Assembly (NCBI GenBank): GCA_023251915.1
Contig: JAHEXW010000005.1
Location: 1 to 64,000, forward strand
Length of the DNA stretch: 64,000 bases
Direction: 5' to 3'
Source of the DNA: Actinomycetes bacterium
Lineage (GTDB): Bacteria > Actinomycetota > JAHEXW01
Below are positions 10,391-18,922 of the stretch, in pieces (position 1 is the first letter of the stretch; every line of letters starts with the position of its first letter). The notes beneath the pieces were generated by a model, which saw only the letters and a list, made by a program, of their open reading frames with translations, had not been told where the DNA came from and ran no database searches. A program made the position numbers and the translations under genes.

Positions 10391-10488
10391 GGCTTGGAAT
10401 CGCCTCCTATAAGGGCTTTATTACTCCTAATATAACATAGGGGAGCTTGGCCGCAGTAGGGTCAACATGAGGTAAAGCGGCGAGGGGG

Positions 10489-10755
10489 TTAGCGCAACGC
10501 GTCCAGAAGGCGCTCAACCCGGCCGGCGTCAACCAGCGAGTAATGGCTCCAAGTACCGCGGACGGAGCGTCTTACCAAACCCGCGTCAACCAAGATCTTC
10601 ACGTGATAGGACGCTTTCGGCTGGGATAGGTTCAAACCCGCCTGGATATGGCAGGCACAGATGTCATTCTGCCGTTTTATCATTTCGACAATCTCTAGTC
10701 TCGTGGGGTCGCTCAGCGCGTGCGCGACAGCCGCCATCTTCTTAGTCTCGTCCAT
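10489..10755 (-). CDS. ArsR/SmtB family transcriptional regulator
   Basis: An 88-residue winged-helix repressor. The ArsR fold is clear (HALSDPTRLEIVEMI, then the recognition helix NLSQPKASYHVKILVDAGLV). A cysteine pair at residues 34 and 36 (ICACHIQ), in the place of the alpha-3 metal site of ArsR/CadC, could bind As(III) or a similar thiophilic ligand; this is inference. It is divergent from the redox protein/permease pair, with an inverted repeat in the shared promoter region, so it probably represses both. Confidence 0.93.
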   Translation of the reverse strand: MDETKKMAAVAHALSDPTRLEIVEMIKRQNDICACHIQAGLNLSQPKASYHVKILVDAGLVRRSVRGTWSHYSLVDAGRVERLLDALR

Positions 10756-10767
10756 CTCGGGCCCTTA

Positions 10768-10783
10768 ATCAACTTTTCTTGAT
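10768..10783. promoter_or_regulatory. probable ArsR operator between divergent genes
   Basis: Inverted repeat ATCAA-N6-TTGAT in the 97-bp gap between the arsR-like gene and the redox protein gene. ArsR-family repressors commonly bind such AT-rich dyads close to their own promoter. No clean -35/-10 pair could be assigned on either strand. Confidence 0.5.
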
Positions 10784-10852
10784 ATTATGTCTCTCATCAT
10801 ATATCATTAGAAGATATTGAGCAATACTTAACCGCGAGGCAAGGAGATTCAC

Positions 10853-11092
10853 ATGGACGTTAAGATTTTGGGCTCAGGTTGCGCTAATTGCCACGCCCTG
10901 GAAGCCGCCGCCAAAGAGGCGGTTGCCGAGCTGGGACTAGACGCGACGGTTGAAATGGTAACTGACTACACCCGGATTCTCGGATATGGCGTCATGTCGA
11001 CTCCCGGCCTGGTAATCGATGATAAGGTGATCGTCTCGGGACGCGTGCCATCCAAAGAAGAGGTAAAACGCTTTTTGGCCGGCGCCGTCTAG
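10853..11092 (+). CDS. small thioredoxin-like redox-active disulfide protein
   Basis: A 79-residue thioredoxin-fold protein of the TM0996/MTH895 type. The active site is CANC at residues 10-13, with the cis-proline segment MSTPGLVIDD near residue 48. The start has GCAAGGAGATTCACATG. It lies nine bases before the permease gene. These small thioredoxins typically occur beside ArsR regulators and DUF318 permeases, where they may reduce or deliver a metal(loid) substrate; that role is inference. Confidence 0.93.
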   Translation: MDVKILGSGCANCHALEAAAKEAVAELGLDATVEMVTDYTRILGYGVMSTPGLVIDDKVIVSGRVPSKEEVKRFLAGAV

Positions 11093-11101
11093 GTTTCGCT
11101 G

Positions 11102-12085
11102 ATGCTTACCGCTTTCTCGCAGATGATCGGCCAGTTCGCGCCCTTTGAGTATTTGGCTGATCTCATCTCTTACCGCATCTTCGGCTTCGATCCGGCCACG
11201 ACATTCGGTGAAGCATTCCATTTCTTCGTCGGTGATATAAGCAAGATATTTGTGCTGTTGACGATTATCGTTTTTGTCATCGCCGTCATTCGCAGCTACT
11301 TCCCGCCTGAAAAAGTTAAGAATTATCTGGCGCGTCGGGGCATCACTGGAAACATCCTCGCTGCCTCGCTCGGCATCGTTACTCCGTTCTGCTCGTGTTC
11401 GGCAGTGCCGATGTTCATCGGCTTCGTGGAATCCGGCGTTCCGTTAGGTGTAACGTTCTCGTTCCTCATCTCAGCCCCGACTGTCAACGAGGTCGCACTA
11501 ATCTTGCTCTGGGGATTGTTTGGCTGGAAGATCGCGCTTCTCTACATTGCCACCGGACTGGTTGTCGCGACTGTCGGCGGGGTCATCATCGGCCGCTTGA
11601 ATCTGGAGCGGTTTGTCGAGGATTATGTCTGGAAGATTAAGTTCAACGACGGACAGATTGCCTCTCCGCCGTTCCGCGAGCGAGCCGCCGCGGCCTGGGT
11701 TTATACTAAAGACCTCCTGAAAGGCATTTGGCCATATGTGGTCTTTGGCATCGGCGTGGCCGCCGGGGTCCACGGTTGGGTCCCGGTCGGCTTCGTCGCC
11801 CGGATAGCCGGGCCGAACAACCCGTTCGCGGTCGTCTTCGCGGTTCTACTGGGCATTCCCCTCTACAGCAACGCAGCCGGTACGATACCTATCGTGCAGG
11901 TCCTGTTAGAGAAGGGACTGCCCCTGGGTACGGCTTTGGCCTTCATGATGAGCGTTACGGCAATTTCCCTGCCCGAGCTGGTTATTCTGCGTAAGGTCCT
12001 AAAACCGCGCCTGCTGCTGGTTTTTGTCGCCGTCGTTAGCGCCGCAATTATCTTCCTCGGTTATCTCTTTAACATAATCCTCTAG
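11102..12085 (+). CDS. UPF0718/DUF318 permease (ArsP-like)
   Basis: A 327-residue polytopic membrane protein of the DUF318 permease family. It has two repeat halves: one around TPFCSCSAVPMFIGF and SAPTVNEVALI, the other around GIPLYSNAAGTIPIV and TALAFMMSVTAISLPELVIL. The CSCS motif contains the cysteine pair seen in ArsP, the trivalent organoarsenical exporter of the same family. With the ArsR regulator and CANC redox protein it forms a small metal(loid)-response module. Substrate identity is inference. Confidence 0.88.
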   Translation: MLTAFSQMIGQFAPFEYLADLISYRIFGFDPATTFGEAFHFFVGDISKIFVLLTIIVFVIAVIRSYFPPEKVKNYLARRGITGNILAASLGIVTPFCSCSAVPMFIGFVESGVPLGVTFSFLISAPTVNEVALILLWGLFGWKIALLYIATGLVVATVGGVIIGRLNLERFVEDYVWKIKFNDGQIASPPFRERAAAAWVYTKDLLKGIWPYVVFGIGVAAGVHGWVPVGFVARIAGPNNPFAVVFAVLLGIPLYSNAAGTIPIVQVLLEKGLPLGTALAFMMSVTAISLPELVILRKVLKPRLLLVFVAVVSAAIIFLGYLFNIIL

Positions 12086-12089
12086 GCAG

Positions 12090-13139
12090 CTACAGTCCGC
12101 GGCTCAAAAACAGAACGACGATTCCGGCAATATATAGAATCAGGACCAACAGCGAGTCCGGACCAACTCTGAAGAATGTCCGGCGCGGTCTAACAATCAG
12201 TCCGATAATATAGATGCCTGTCAGCAAGACCCCTAGCGCAGCGAACCACATGTCGTTTTGGTTTGCCGTCAGCAAGACCGACTTGCCCGCGATAAGATCG
12301 GCGACCAAAAACAGGGCAGGCATGAAAGCGTTGCCGCCGAAAATGTCGCTGAAAGCCAACCTGTAGTCGCCTTTCCTAACGGACGCGATACCCGTACTAA
12401 GCTCGGGCAATGCAGTTGCCGCCGCCATGAACGTCGCGGCGAACAACCCGGTTGCCAGGCCGAAACTCTCGGCCAAGCGCGTGCCGGCTTCTTCCAGAAC
12501 CACGCCGCCAAGCAGGGTGGCGACGGCCGCGGCGACAAAAATCCCTACGATCACGCCGAGCGATTTTGTTTGAAACGGTGGATGATTGATGACCCGGCGC
12601 CTGGCGCTATGATCGCGACCGGGCGTTGCGTCAATGGCTTCCGCCTTCCAGGGCAATCCCGTTCGCGCCCTCTGCACCATCCATAAGCCCAAAACCCAAA
12701 GTAAAAGAATTAGCAAAGAGGCGGCGCTTAGGGCCGTTCCGGGGATAACCGCCGGTGTCCGCATTGCCATGATTGCGGCGACGGCGACAAGCACAACGGT
12801 GTTCGCCTCCAGGACAAGCGTCAAAGAGGCGGCGGCGAATGACAAGGCTCGCTTCTCCCCCATGGCCGCGTCCAGAAATACCAGGACAACCGTTTGGATA
12901 GCGATCCCGCCGATCAGGTTGCCGAGCACGACGGAGAAATGATGGCTATACGCGGCACTGACGGTGATAGCTATCTCTGGCAGGCTGGTCGCAATGCCCA
13001 GCAGGATCAGACCGCCAAAGGCGCTGCCGAGGTTGAAATGAGTATCGATTGCGTCGGTCGACCGCACGAGCCAGATGCCTGCGATCCAAATAACCCCAGC
13101 AGCTGCTAGGAAAGCGCCAAGCAAATACACATTATTCAT
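12090..13139 (-). CDS. sodium/calcium exchanger family membrane protein
   Basis: A 349-residue inner-membrane antiporter of the CaCA family with about ten hydrophobic helices. The two inverted alpha-repeat signatures are visible: GIATSLPEIAIT at about residue 50 and AAATALPELSTGIAS at about residue 240. The acidic residues in these motifs bind Ca2+ in characterised members. The gene ends four bases from the convergent permease gene, with room for only a very short terminator. Confidence 0.9.
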   Translation of the reverse strand: MNNVYLLGAFLAAAGVIWIAGIWLVRSTDAIDTHFNLGSAFGGLILLGIATSLPEIAITVSAAYSHHFSVVLGNLIGGIAIQTVVLVFLDAAMGEKRALSFAAASLTLVLEANTVVLVAVAAIMAMRTPAVIPGTALSAASLLILLLWVLGLWMVQRARTGLPWKAEAIDATPGRDHSARRRVINHPPFQTKSLGVIVGIFVAAAVATLLGGVVLEEAGTRLAESFGLATGLFAATFMAAATALPELSTGIASVRKGDYRLAFSDIFGGNAFMPALFLVADLIAGKSVLLTANQNDMWFAALGVLLTGIYIIGLIVRPRRTFFRVGPDSLLVLILYIAGIVVLFLSRGL

Positions 13140-13162
13140 AAGTTCACTTTAGCAATAAATGA

Positions 13163-14680
13163 CTAGTCGGACACTCCGTTGGCCCCGCGGCCGGCGCCGT
13201 GAATCGGACTGCCGTTCTTGCCTTGCTCGTGGCAGACCTGACACGCCCATATCCAGTAGTTGTCTCCCTGGAATTTCATAGTTATCTCAGCGTCCGCGGC
13301 GTTGCGGGTTACATGCTCCGCGTGAGTACTGTTGTGACAGGCCTCGCAGAATATCCGGCCATTCATGCCCTCGCCCGCGGTGTTGTTAAGTACAGAGTTC
13401 CGGTAAAGGGTGTTGGCATTTTCGGCATAAAGCGAGCCGTGACAGTCACTGCACTTAGGCTCGTCCAGCCAGGGCCGCCGGCCTTTCTGAAGCGCTGTTG
13501 TCATCTTCACTAAATCACCGTGGCAATCGACGCAGCTCTTGCCGGCGCGCGCCATGATGCCCCGCAAGCATTGCGTATTCGGCCCGGGATGGCAGTTATA
13601 GCAATCCGGTTTCAAAGGCGACTTCTGCATCTTGTCTTTGTGCGAGTTATGCATCGCCAAAGATAGGCTCTCGACGCCCGGCTTTCCGGCCATCTTTAGG
13701 GCGTTGTCCGAATGACACTCGGCGCAGGCGTGCGGCGTGCCGGCTTGCTGGTCGGCGACTAATGTTCCTCCGTTGAGTTTGTCGTGTTTTGCCAGGATAT
13801 CCAATTGCGGATTGGCCGTGCCGTGGCAGATTGAACAACCCAGTTCAGTCGATACAGGCGCCACGACGTTGGCGGTCTGCAGAGTGTTTCCTTTGGCATC
13901 TTTGACGGTTATGACCGCCGTCCCAAAGGGATCCCATGTACCGTCGTCGTCATATGGGCTGACCGGGATGGCGGCCGCCGCATAGGTAATCCCGTCGCCC
14001 GTTGGCTTCATAACGCCGAACGGGCCGTTTCCCGCCAATCCAACGTTGGGCGTTCCGTTCCACCCGAACTTGGCGGCATATTGCCAGAAATTCGTCTGTG
14101 ACGAGGGATTCTTCTTTTTGGGAAACTCATAGGTGACGGTAATGTTCTTTGTCGCGCCGTCCTCGGAACTACGCGCGAAGACCTGCGCGTAAAGGTTGTT
14201 GGCGGGGGGCAGTATTGCGAAATATGAATAGTCATCCTGGTCGCAATGCATCCCGAGATCGTTCCAGGCGAGAATTGTGTATTGCATGCCGGCCGCCGGA
14301 ATACTTTGGGTGCCGTACGCCTTGGTTAGGTGCCAGTCGGCCTTTGTGATCATAGCAGTCGCGATTGTTGCACGTTGCGTGGTCGCAGCGTAGTTGGCCG
14401 CGCTAACCGATAGGGTCATTTTGCCGATAGGCGCAACTAGGCGGTAAACGCCGTTCGCGTTGGTTGTCGCAGTTTGACCGCCGGCGCTAATCGTGGCGTT
14501 TGCAATGCCCGCGCCGGTCTCGATATCTCTCACGGACCCGTTAACAACGCCCTTGCCTGTGACTGGCGGTGGATTGTTCGTTGTTGTGTTGGTGAGAGAC
14601 AGACCGTTCCTGCAGCCAGCTCCGGCTACGGTCAGCAAGCCCGCCAGCATAACATAGACCAGAAATAATGACTTTTTCAT
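13163..14680 (-). CDS. seven-haem c-type cytochrome lipoprotein
   Basis: A 505-residue exported protein. The N-terminus is a lipoprotein signal (lipobox AGAGC, Cys22). A carboxypeptidase-regulatory-like beta domain follows (GSVRDIETGAGIANATISAG). Seven CxxCH haem sites are then present: CSICH, CAECH, CYNCH, CVDCH, CSDCH, CEACH and CQVCH. The segment between holds a conserved-looking AWNDLGMHCDQDDYSYF. Membrane-anchored multihaem proteins of this layout carry electrons on the outer face of the membrane. The partner is unknown; no quinol dehydrogenase or cytochrome maturation gene is adjacent. Confidence 0.9.
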   Translation of the reverse strand: MKKSLFLVYVMLAGLLTVAGAGCRNGLSLTNTTTNNPPPVTGKGVVNGSVRDIETGAGIANATISAGGQTATTNANGVYRLVAPIGKMTLSVSAANYAATTQRATIATAMITKADWHLTKAYGTQSIPAAGMQYTILAWNDLGMHCDQDDYSYFAILPPANNLYAQVFARSSEDGATKNITVTYEFPKKKNPSSQTNFWQYAAKFGWNGTPNVGLAGNGPFGVMKPTGDGITYAAAAIPVSPYDDDGTWDPFGTAVITVKDAKGNTLQTANVVAPVSTELGCSICHGTANPQLDILAKHDKLNGGTLVADQQAGTPHACAECHSDNALKMAGKPGVESLSLAMHNSHKDKMQKSPLKPDCYNCHPGPNTQCLRGIMARAGKSCVDCHGDLVKMTTALQKGRRPWLDEPKCSDCHGSLYAENANTLYRNSVLNNTAGEGMNGRIFCEACHNSTHAEHVTRNAADAEITMKFQGDNYWIWACQVCHEQGKNGSPIHGAGRGANGVSD

Positions 14681-14763
14681 ACGCTGCTCCCTTTTCCTTG
14701 CGTGGTTTAAAACATAGGGTCACAGCGTGGGGGTGAATCGTGAGGACAAGTCTGTTGTTCAGT

Positions 14764-16251
14764 TTACTCTTCCGAGGGTTTCGTTTTCAACTGTGGGAAC
14801 AAGATGACGTCGCGGATGGACGCGCTGTCAGTAACGATCATAACCAAACGGTCGACCCCGATACCGATACCGCCCGTCGGCGGCAGGCCGTGCTCGAGGG
14901 CCATGACGTAGTCCTCGTCCAGCTCGTGCGCCTCCTCGTCACCGGCGGCTTTGTTGGCCTGCTGGGCCTCAAAACGGGCGTGCTGGTCTTGCGGGTCGGT
15001 CAACTCGGAAAAGGCATTGGCAACCTCCCTGCCGGCGATAATCAGCTCGAACCGCTCGGTCAGCTCCGGATTACCGGGTTTCTTACGAGCCAAGGGCGAC
15101 GTTTCTAAAGGATAGTCAAAGACGAAGGTCGGTTGAACAATCAAATGCTCGACGTGCTTCTCGTAGATTTCGGTAATGACTGCGCCTTTGCCGGAATTCG
15201 GCTTCAGGTCCACCCGCATCTCGGCGGCCAACGCTTTCAGGTCGTCCAGGCTCATGTCAAACGACAGATCCTGCCCGGTATATTCCTTGACCGCGTCAAT
15301 CATCGACAGCCGGCGCCACGGCCGCGTAAAGTCGAGTTCCGTTTCCTGATACGTGATTTTGGTTGAGCCAGCCAGCTCCTCGATGACCCCGTTGATGAGC
15401 GTCTCAACCAATTCCATCATGTCTTGATAGTCGGCGTATGCCTGATAGGCTTCCAGCATCATGAACTCGGGATTGTGCTTAACCGAGATGCCCTCATTAC
15501 GAAAACTCTTGTTGATCTCGTATACCCTCTCTAGGCCGCCGACGATCAACCTCTTCAGATAGAGCTCGGGCGCTATACGCAGATATAGATCGGTATCGAG
15601 TGCGTTGTGATGCGTTATGAACGGTTTGGCCGCCGCCCCGCCCGGGATCGGGTGCAACATCGGCGTCTCGACTTCCAGGAAACCTTGCTCGTCAAGTATG
15701 CGGCGCAGTATGGCTATCGTCCGTGTCTTTTTGATAAACGTCTCTTTGACGTCGGGGTTCATAATCAGGTCAAGGTAGCGTTGGCGGTAGCGCGTTTCAA
15801 CATCCTTCAAACCATGCCATTTCTCCGGCATCGGCCGCAGGGATTTTGTCAGCAATTCGTAAGACGCGACTGCCACGGACAGCTGGCCGCGCTTGGTCTT
15901 GAAAACCTCACCCGTGACACCGACAATGTCGCCAATGTCATAACTCAGGAAGGTGTCATAAGCTTCTTCTCCCAAAGCGTCTGCTGTCAGATAGAGCTGG
16001 ACACGACCGGTCTTGTCCTGGAGTTCCGCGAAGCTGGCTTTTCCGTGGCGTCGCAACGCCATCAACCGGCCGGCGATGCTGACCACGTCCGCGGTGTGTA
16101 CTTCCGGTTCGATAGCGCCATAAGAAGCATCGATCTCAGCGACCAACCGGTCGCGGTCGAACTTTGATTTATAGGGATCGACGCCAGAGGCGCGAATATC
16201 GCTTAACTTCTGCAGCCGGTGAACGCGAAGGTCGTTCGGCTCATCTGTCAT
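14764..16251 (-). CDS. lysS: lysyl-tRNA synthetase, class II
   Basis: A 495-residue class II synthetase. The N-terminal OB-fold anticodon domain (VSIAGRLMALRRHGKASFAE) is followed by the catalytic domain. Motif 2 reads FRNEGISVKHNPEFMMLE and motif 3 GIGIGVDRLVMI. It overlaps greA by four bases, the widespread greA-lysS pair. Normal length, no internal oddity. Confidence 0.97.
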   Translation of the reverse strand: MTDEPNDLRVHRLQKLSDIRASGVDPYKSKFDRDRLVAEIDASYGAIEPEVHTADVVSIAGRLMALRRHGKASFAELQDKTGRVQLYLTADALGEEAYDTFLSYDIGDIVGVTGEVFKTKRGQLSVAVASYELLTKSLRPMPEKWHGLKDVETRYRQRYLDLIMNPDVKETFIKKTRTIAILRRILDEQGFLEVETPMLHPIPGGAAAKPFITHHNALDTDLYLRIAPELYLKRLIVGGLERVYEINKSFRNEGISVKHNPEFMMLEAYQAYADYQDMMELVETLINGVIEELAGSTKITYQETELDFTRPWRRLSMIDAVKEYTGQDLSFDMSLDDLKALAAEMRVDLKPNSGKGAVITEIYEKHVEHLIVQPTFVFDYPLETSPLARKKPGNPELTERFELIIAGREVANAFSELTDPQDQHARFEAQQANKAAGDEEAHELDEDYVMALEHGLPPTGGIGIGVDRLVMIVTDSASIRDVILFPQLKTKPSEE

Positions 16252-16721
16252 TTTTTAATGTCCACGATCTTGTATTTGAGCGCGCCGTGCGGCAACTCTA
16301 TCTCGACCAAATCGCCGATCTCTTTGCCGACGATCGCCCTGCCGACCGGCGATTCATGAGAGATCTGCATCAAGTCGGGATCAGCCTCGAATGAACCAAC
16401 GATTTTGAACTCCTGGTTCTTCTTGGTCTCCATATCCCGCAGAATTGCTGTCAGCCCGACGCGAACATGTTTTAAGCCGCCCTTGTGCTCATCGACGATT
16501 TCAGCGTTGGCCAAAATATACTGGATTTCCGAGATTCTTCCTTCCGTGAAGGCCTGCTCGTTCTTTGCGTCTTCATATTCGGAGTTTTCGGAAATGTCGC
16601 CGAAGTCTTTGGCTTCCTTTAAACGCTGGGCGACCGCCTTACGACGTACGCCGATCAATTCTTTTAACTCGTTATCGAGCATTTCCTTGCCGTGGGTGGT
16701 TAATATTATTTCTTTGCTCAC
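16248..16721 (-). CDS. greA: transcription elongation factor GreA
   Basis: A 157-residue Gre factor: an N-terminal antiparallel coiled coil carrying the acidic tip (DFGDISENSEYEDAKNEQ), which stimulates RNA cleavage in backtracked RNAP, and a C-terminal FKBP-like domain (ISHESPVGRAIVGKEIGD). It is translationally coupled to lysS. Confidence 0.97.
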   Translation of the reverse strand: MSKEIILTTHGKEMLDNELKELIGVRRKAVAQRLKEAKDFGDISENSEYEDAKNEQAFTEGRISEIQYILANAEIVDEHKGGLKHVRVGLTAILRDMETKKNQEFKIVGSFEADPDLMQISHESPVGRAIVGKEIGDLVEIELPHGALKYKIVDIKK

Positions 16722-16760
16722 AGTTAATTATCCTCTCAGGTCATTAGCAACAATAAAGCA

Positions 16761-16788
16761 CTGCCGTGCATGTTAACATGTGCGGCAG
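16761..16788. repeat. 28-bp near-perfect palindrome upstream of greA
   Basis: CTGCCG...CGGCAG arms enclose CATGTTAACATG; only two positions break the dyad. It lies between greA and the acyl-ACP-reductase-like gene. On the minus strand it is followed by a weak T-rich stretch (TGCTTTATTG), so it could be a terminator for the upstream cluster or an operator for greA-lysS. The data do not decide. Confidence 0.5.
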
Positions 16789-16813
16789 CGCCCCGGGTTT
16801 TTAAGTGAGCCTA

Positions 16814-16819
16814 ATTATA
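16814..16819 (-). promoter_or_regulatory. possible -10 box for greA-lysS
   Basis: An exact TATAAT lies on the minus strand about 90 bases upstream of the greA start, immediately after the stop of the preceding gene. The -35 region is poor (TTTCCT at 17-bp spacing). A separate transcript start for greA-lysS is plausible but weakly supported. Confidence 0.35.
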
Positions 16820-16834
16820 ACCGATTTAATAGAA

Positions 16835-17992
16835 TTAGGAAACTGTTTCCATTTCCCGCGCATTGGCGGCGGCAGTGCGGATTGCGCGTATCCTATCTTC
16901 CGTTAATGCTTTTTCGAAACTGCGGAAACCGGCCAGCTTGAAGCCGTGCCGCTCGGCCATCTCGGCAATCTCATTTACCTGCTCAACGGTTATGTTCTTG
17001 CCGATTGTGTAATCTTCATAGCGGCCCTCGAGGGCCAGGATCATCGTCTCAGCCATGCATGCCAGACTTTGACCAGGCGGCAAGCCGAAATCGAAGTTGA
17101 AATTAACTTGACCGGGAACCTGAACGACACCGCCGTCGATAACCAAAACGTCATCCCGGTTCTCAGCCACGGCTTCCGCCACATCTCGCGGCCGCGCGAC
17201 GTCACAGACAACGGCGCCCGCTTTAATGTCAAACGGGTTGATGATCTCGTCCACAGCGCTGGTCGCAGAGATGATTACATCAGCCCGGCGAACGGCCTCG
17301 GAAATATTTGTTGTTATTTCAACATTGCCGCCGCGTATCGCGTCTCTGACAACCTCTAGGCGACCTTCGTTGCGGCCTACCAGGATTGTCGTTCCGGCTT
17401 CCGCCGCCATTATGTGGGCGGCGATCTTGCCGATGCTGCCGGTCGCTCCGACTATGGCGACGACTGCCGTCGCCAGATCGATGTCCATGACGGCCGCGGC
17501 TTTGCGGGCTCCCTCGATCGCGGTCGCGACAGTATAGGTGTTGCCGGTGGTAACGGCAACGCGGCCGCCATCGGCGATGTCCTTGCCGCCCCCGCCGACA
17601 AGGGCGGTAAACGCACCCAGACCGACAATGCGGGCTCCTAGTTCCTCGGCGACCTCGCAACCTTTGATGATTTTCTTAACCACGAACTTCTCTTTTAGGT
17701 CAAGAATTTGGGACGGCAGCAGCGGGACGGCGATAAACCAGCCGACCGCCTCCTGGCCCGTCTTGGATTTGATACCTGTTATTTCGGAAAGAGCCCATGG
17801 TTTCTTGTGCTTAACAGCCCAGGCGACAAGTTTGTCAGGCAATTTTTCCGCGAACTTGTACTTACGCGTAATGCCGCCCATATCCAAAGGGTGAATGATA
17901 AACGCGAAACGAGCGACGTCAGGATTGTGATTTGCCTGCGGCTTCGGGGTTTTGGCTGGCTTGGGCGTCTTGGGAGTTTTAGGCTTCGGCAA
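16835..17992 (-). CDS. long-chain acyl-ACP reductase (AAR)-like Rossmann protein
   Basis: A protein of about 385 residues if translation starts at the TTG at 17992, overlapping the preceding gene by 14 bases. The longer open frame only reads its neighbour out of frame. After a Lys/Pro-rich tail (PKPKTPKTPKPAK), the sequence follows cyanobacterial acyl-ACP reductase almost block by block: LGAFTALVG, TTGNTYTVA, the NADPH-binding VGATGSIG (about residues 181-188), VIDGGVV, and the catalytic-cysteine block SLACMAETMILALEG (Cys about 312) followed by GKNITVEQV. AAR reduces acyl-ACP to fatty aldehyde in cyanobacteria. No aldehyde-deformylating oxygenase is in the window, so the in vivo substrate here is unknown. 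It ends a four-gene cluster. Confidence 0.82.
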   Translation of the reverse strand: MPKPKTPKTPKPAKTPKPQANHNPDVARFAFIIHPLDMGGITRKYKFAEKLPDKLVAWAVKHKKPWALSEITGIKSKTGQEAVGWFIAVPLLPSQILDLKEKFVVKKIIKGCEVAEELGARIVGLGAFTALVGGGGKDIADGGRVAVTTGNTYTVATAIEGARKAAAVMDIDLATAVVAIVGATGSIGKIAAHIMAAEAGTTILVGRNEGRLEVVRDAIRGGNVEITTNISEAVRRADVIISATSAVDEIINPFDIKAGAVVCDVARPRDVAEAVAENRDDVLVIDGGVVQVPGQVNFNFDFGLPPGQSLACMAETMILALEGRYEDYTIGKNITVEQVNEIAEMAERHGFKLAGFRSFEKALTEDRIRAIRTAAANAREMETVS

Positions 17993-18899
17993 AACGTTCC
18001 ACCCTGGGCTCGAAGCCGAGCTCCTTGAGGACTCGCAGATAGTCATCCGGAGTAATGGAATCGGCGTCTTTATCGAGTAGAGCGACGCAAGTCGCCTCCA
18101 TGACATTCGTGCCAAAGGACCGCCCGTCAAACTCCGGAGTCGTCGTCACCAGCAACATGACGCCGCGTGACTTCATGTCCTCGACATCCGAGGCGGTAAC
18201 CGTATTGGTAATTATCACCTTGCCGGTCATGTCAGCCGGCATGTACTTCTTGATAAACAGGTAATCGCCCGCGATAATGTCGGCTTCCCGGAAGTACTTA
18301 CCGTATTTGTCAACCGATTTCTTGTCCTGCTCCGACCCCGTCGGATAGAGGATTTTGAACGGCAGCTTGGTAGCAATGGGTAACAGGATGCGAGCAATCA
18401 TGGAGAATTTCTTCATGCTGCGGATGGCCACCGGGATACCGAGCCCGAAAATCAGATCGCCGAAAACCATCTGACATCCTGCCCCGTTCAGGGCATCCGC
18501 CATGCCGAACCGGTCGACGGCCGAAACCATCAAGACTTTCTTATCAACAAAATCGATTTCTTTTTCGTCCCTAAGAAACTCAATGGTCTTGCGCTCCAAC
18601 GTGTTCTTGAGTCCCGAGCCGTCCACCATGTCGCTGATTTTCGCGGCCTTCTTAAACTTCTTGGCCTCGCGTATCTTGTACCGCTTTCCGCCGGGGGCGA
18701 ACAGGTAGAGATCTATGCCGCCCAAACCGAACGCGTCGATATTGCCGTCCAAATCCTTAATCATTTGCTTAGCTTTCTTCACGTCGCCGTCTGTGCCAAC
18801 CCGTCTGATCTTAAAACTCTGACCCAGCAGCTCCACGTCAACCTCGTGGTCCCGCGTGGACGACCCGATACTGACGCTGACAACTTCTTTCTGTGCCAC
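17979..18899 (-). CDS. uncharacterised protein, paralogue 2 of a tandem pair
   Basis: A 306-residue soluble protein without signal peptide or obvious membrane helix. It matches the neighbouring gene 18923-19849 along its full length, sharing SVSIGSS, RDHEVDVELLGQSFKIRRVG, SAVDRFGMA and FGTNVMEATCVALLDK. Order of blocks: N-terminal beta-rich segment, glycine-rich AFGLGGIDLYLF, MVFGDLIFGLGIPVAIRSM, READIIAGDYLFIKKYMP, and a C-terminal LVTTTPEFDGRSFGTNV. From memory, relatives carry an automatic label of quinate 5-dehydrogenase, which I do not consider evidence. No known catalytic motif is recognisable. Co-location with an AAR-like reductase suggests a role in the same pathway. Confidence 0.85.
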   Translation of the reverse strand: MAQKEVVSVSIGSSTRDHEVDVELLGQSFKIRRVGTDGDVKKAKQMIKDLDGNIDAFGLGGIDLYLFAPGGKRYKIREAKKFKKAAKISDMVDGSGLKNTLERKTIEFLRDEKEIDFVDKKVLMVSAVDRFGMADALNGAGCQMVFGDLIFGLGIPVAIRSMKKFSMIARILLPIATKLPFKILYPTGSEQDKKSVDKYGKYFREADIIAGDYLFIKKYMPADMTGKVIITNTVTASDVEDMKSRGVMLLVTTTPEFDGRSFGTNVMEATCVALLDKDADSITPDDYLRVLKELGFEPRVERFAEA

Positions 18900-18922
18900 T
18901 CTTACTCACACCCTCTTCTGGT

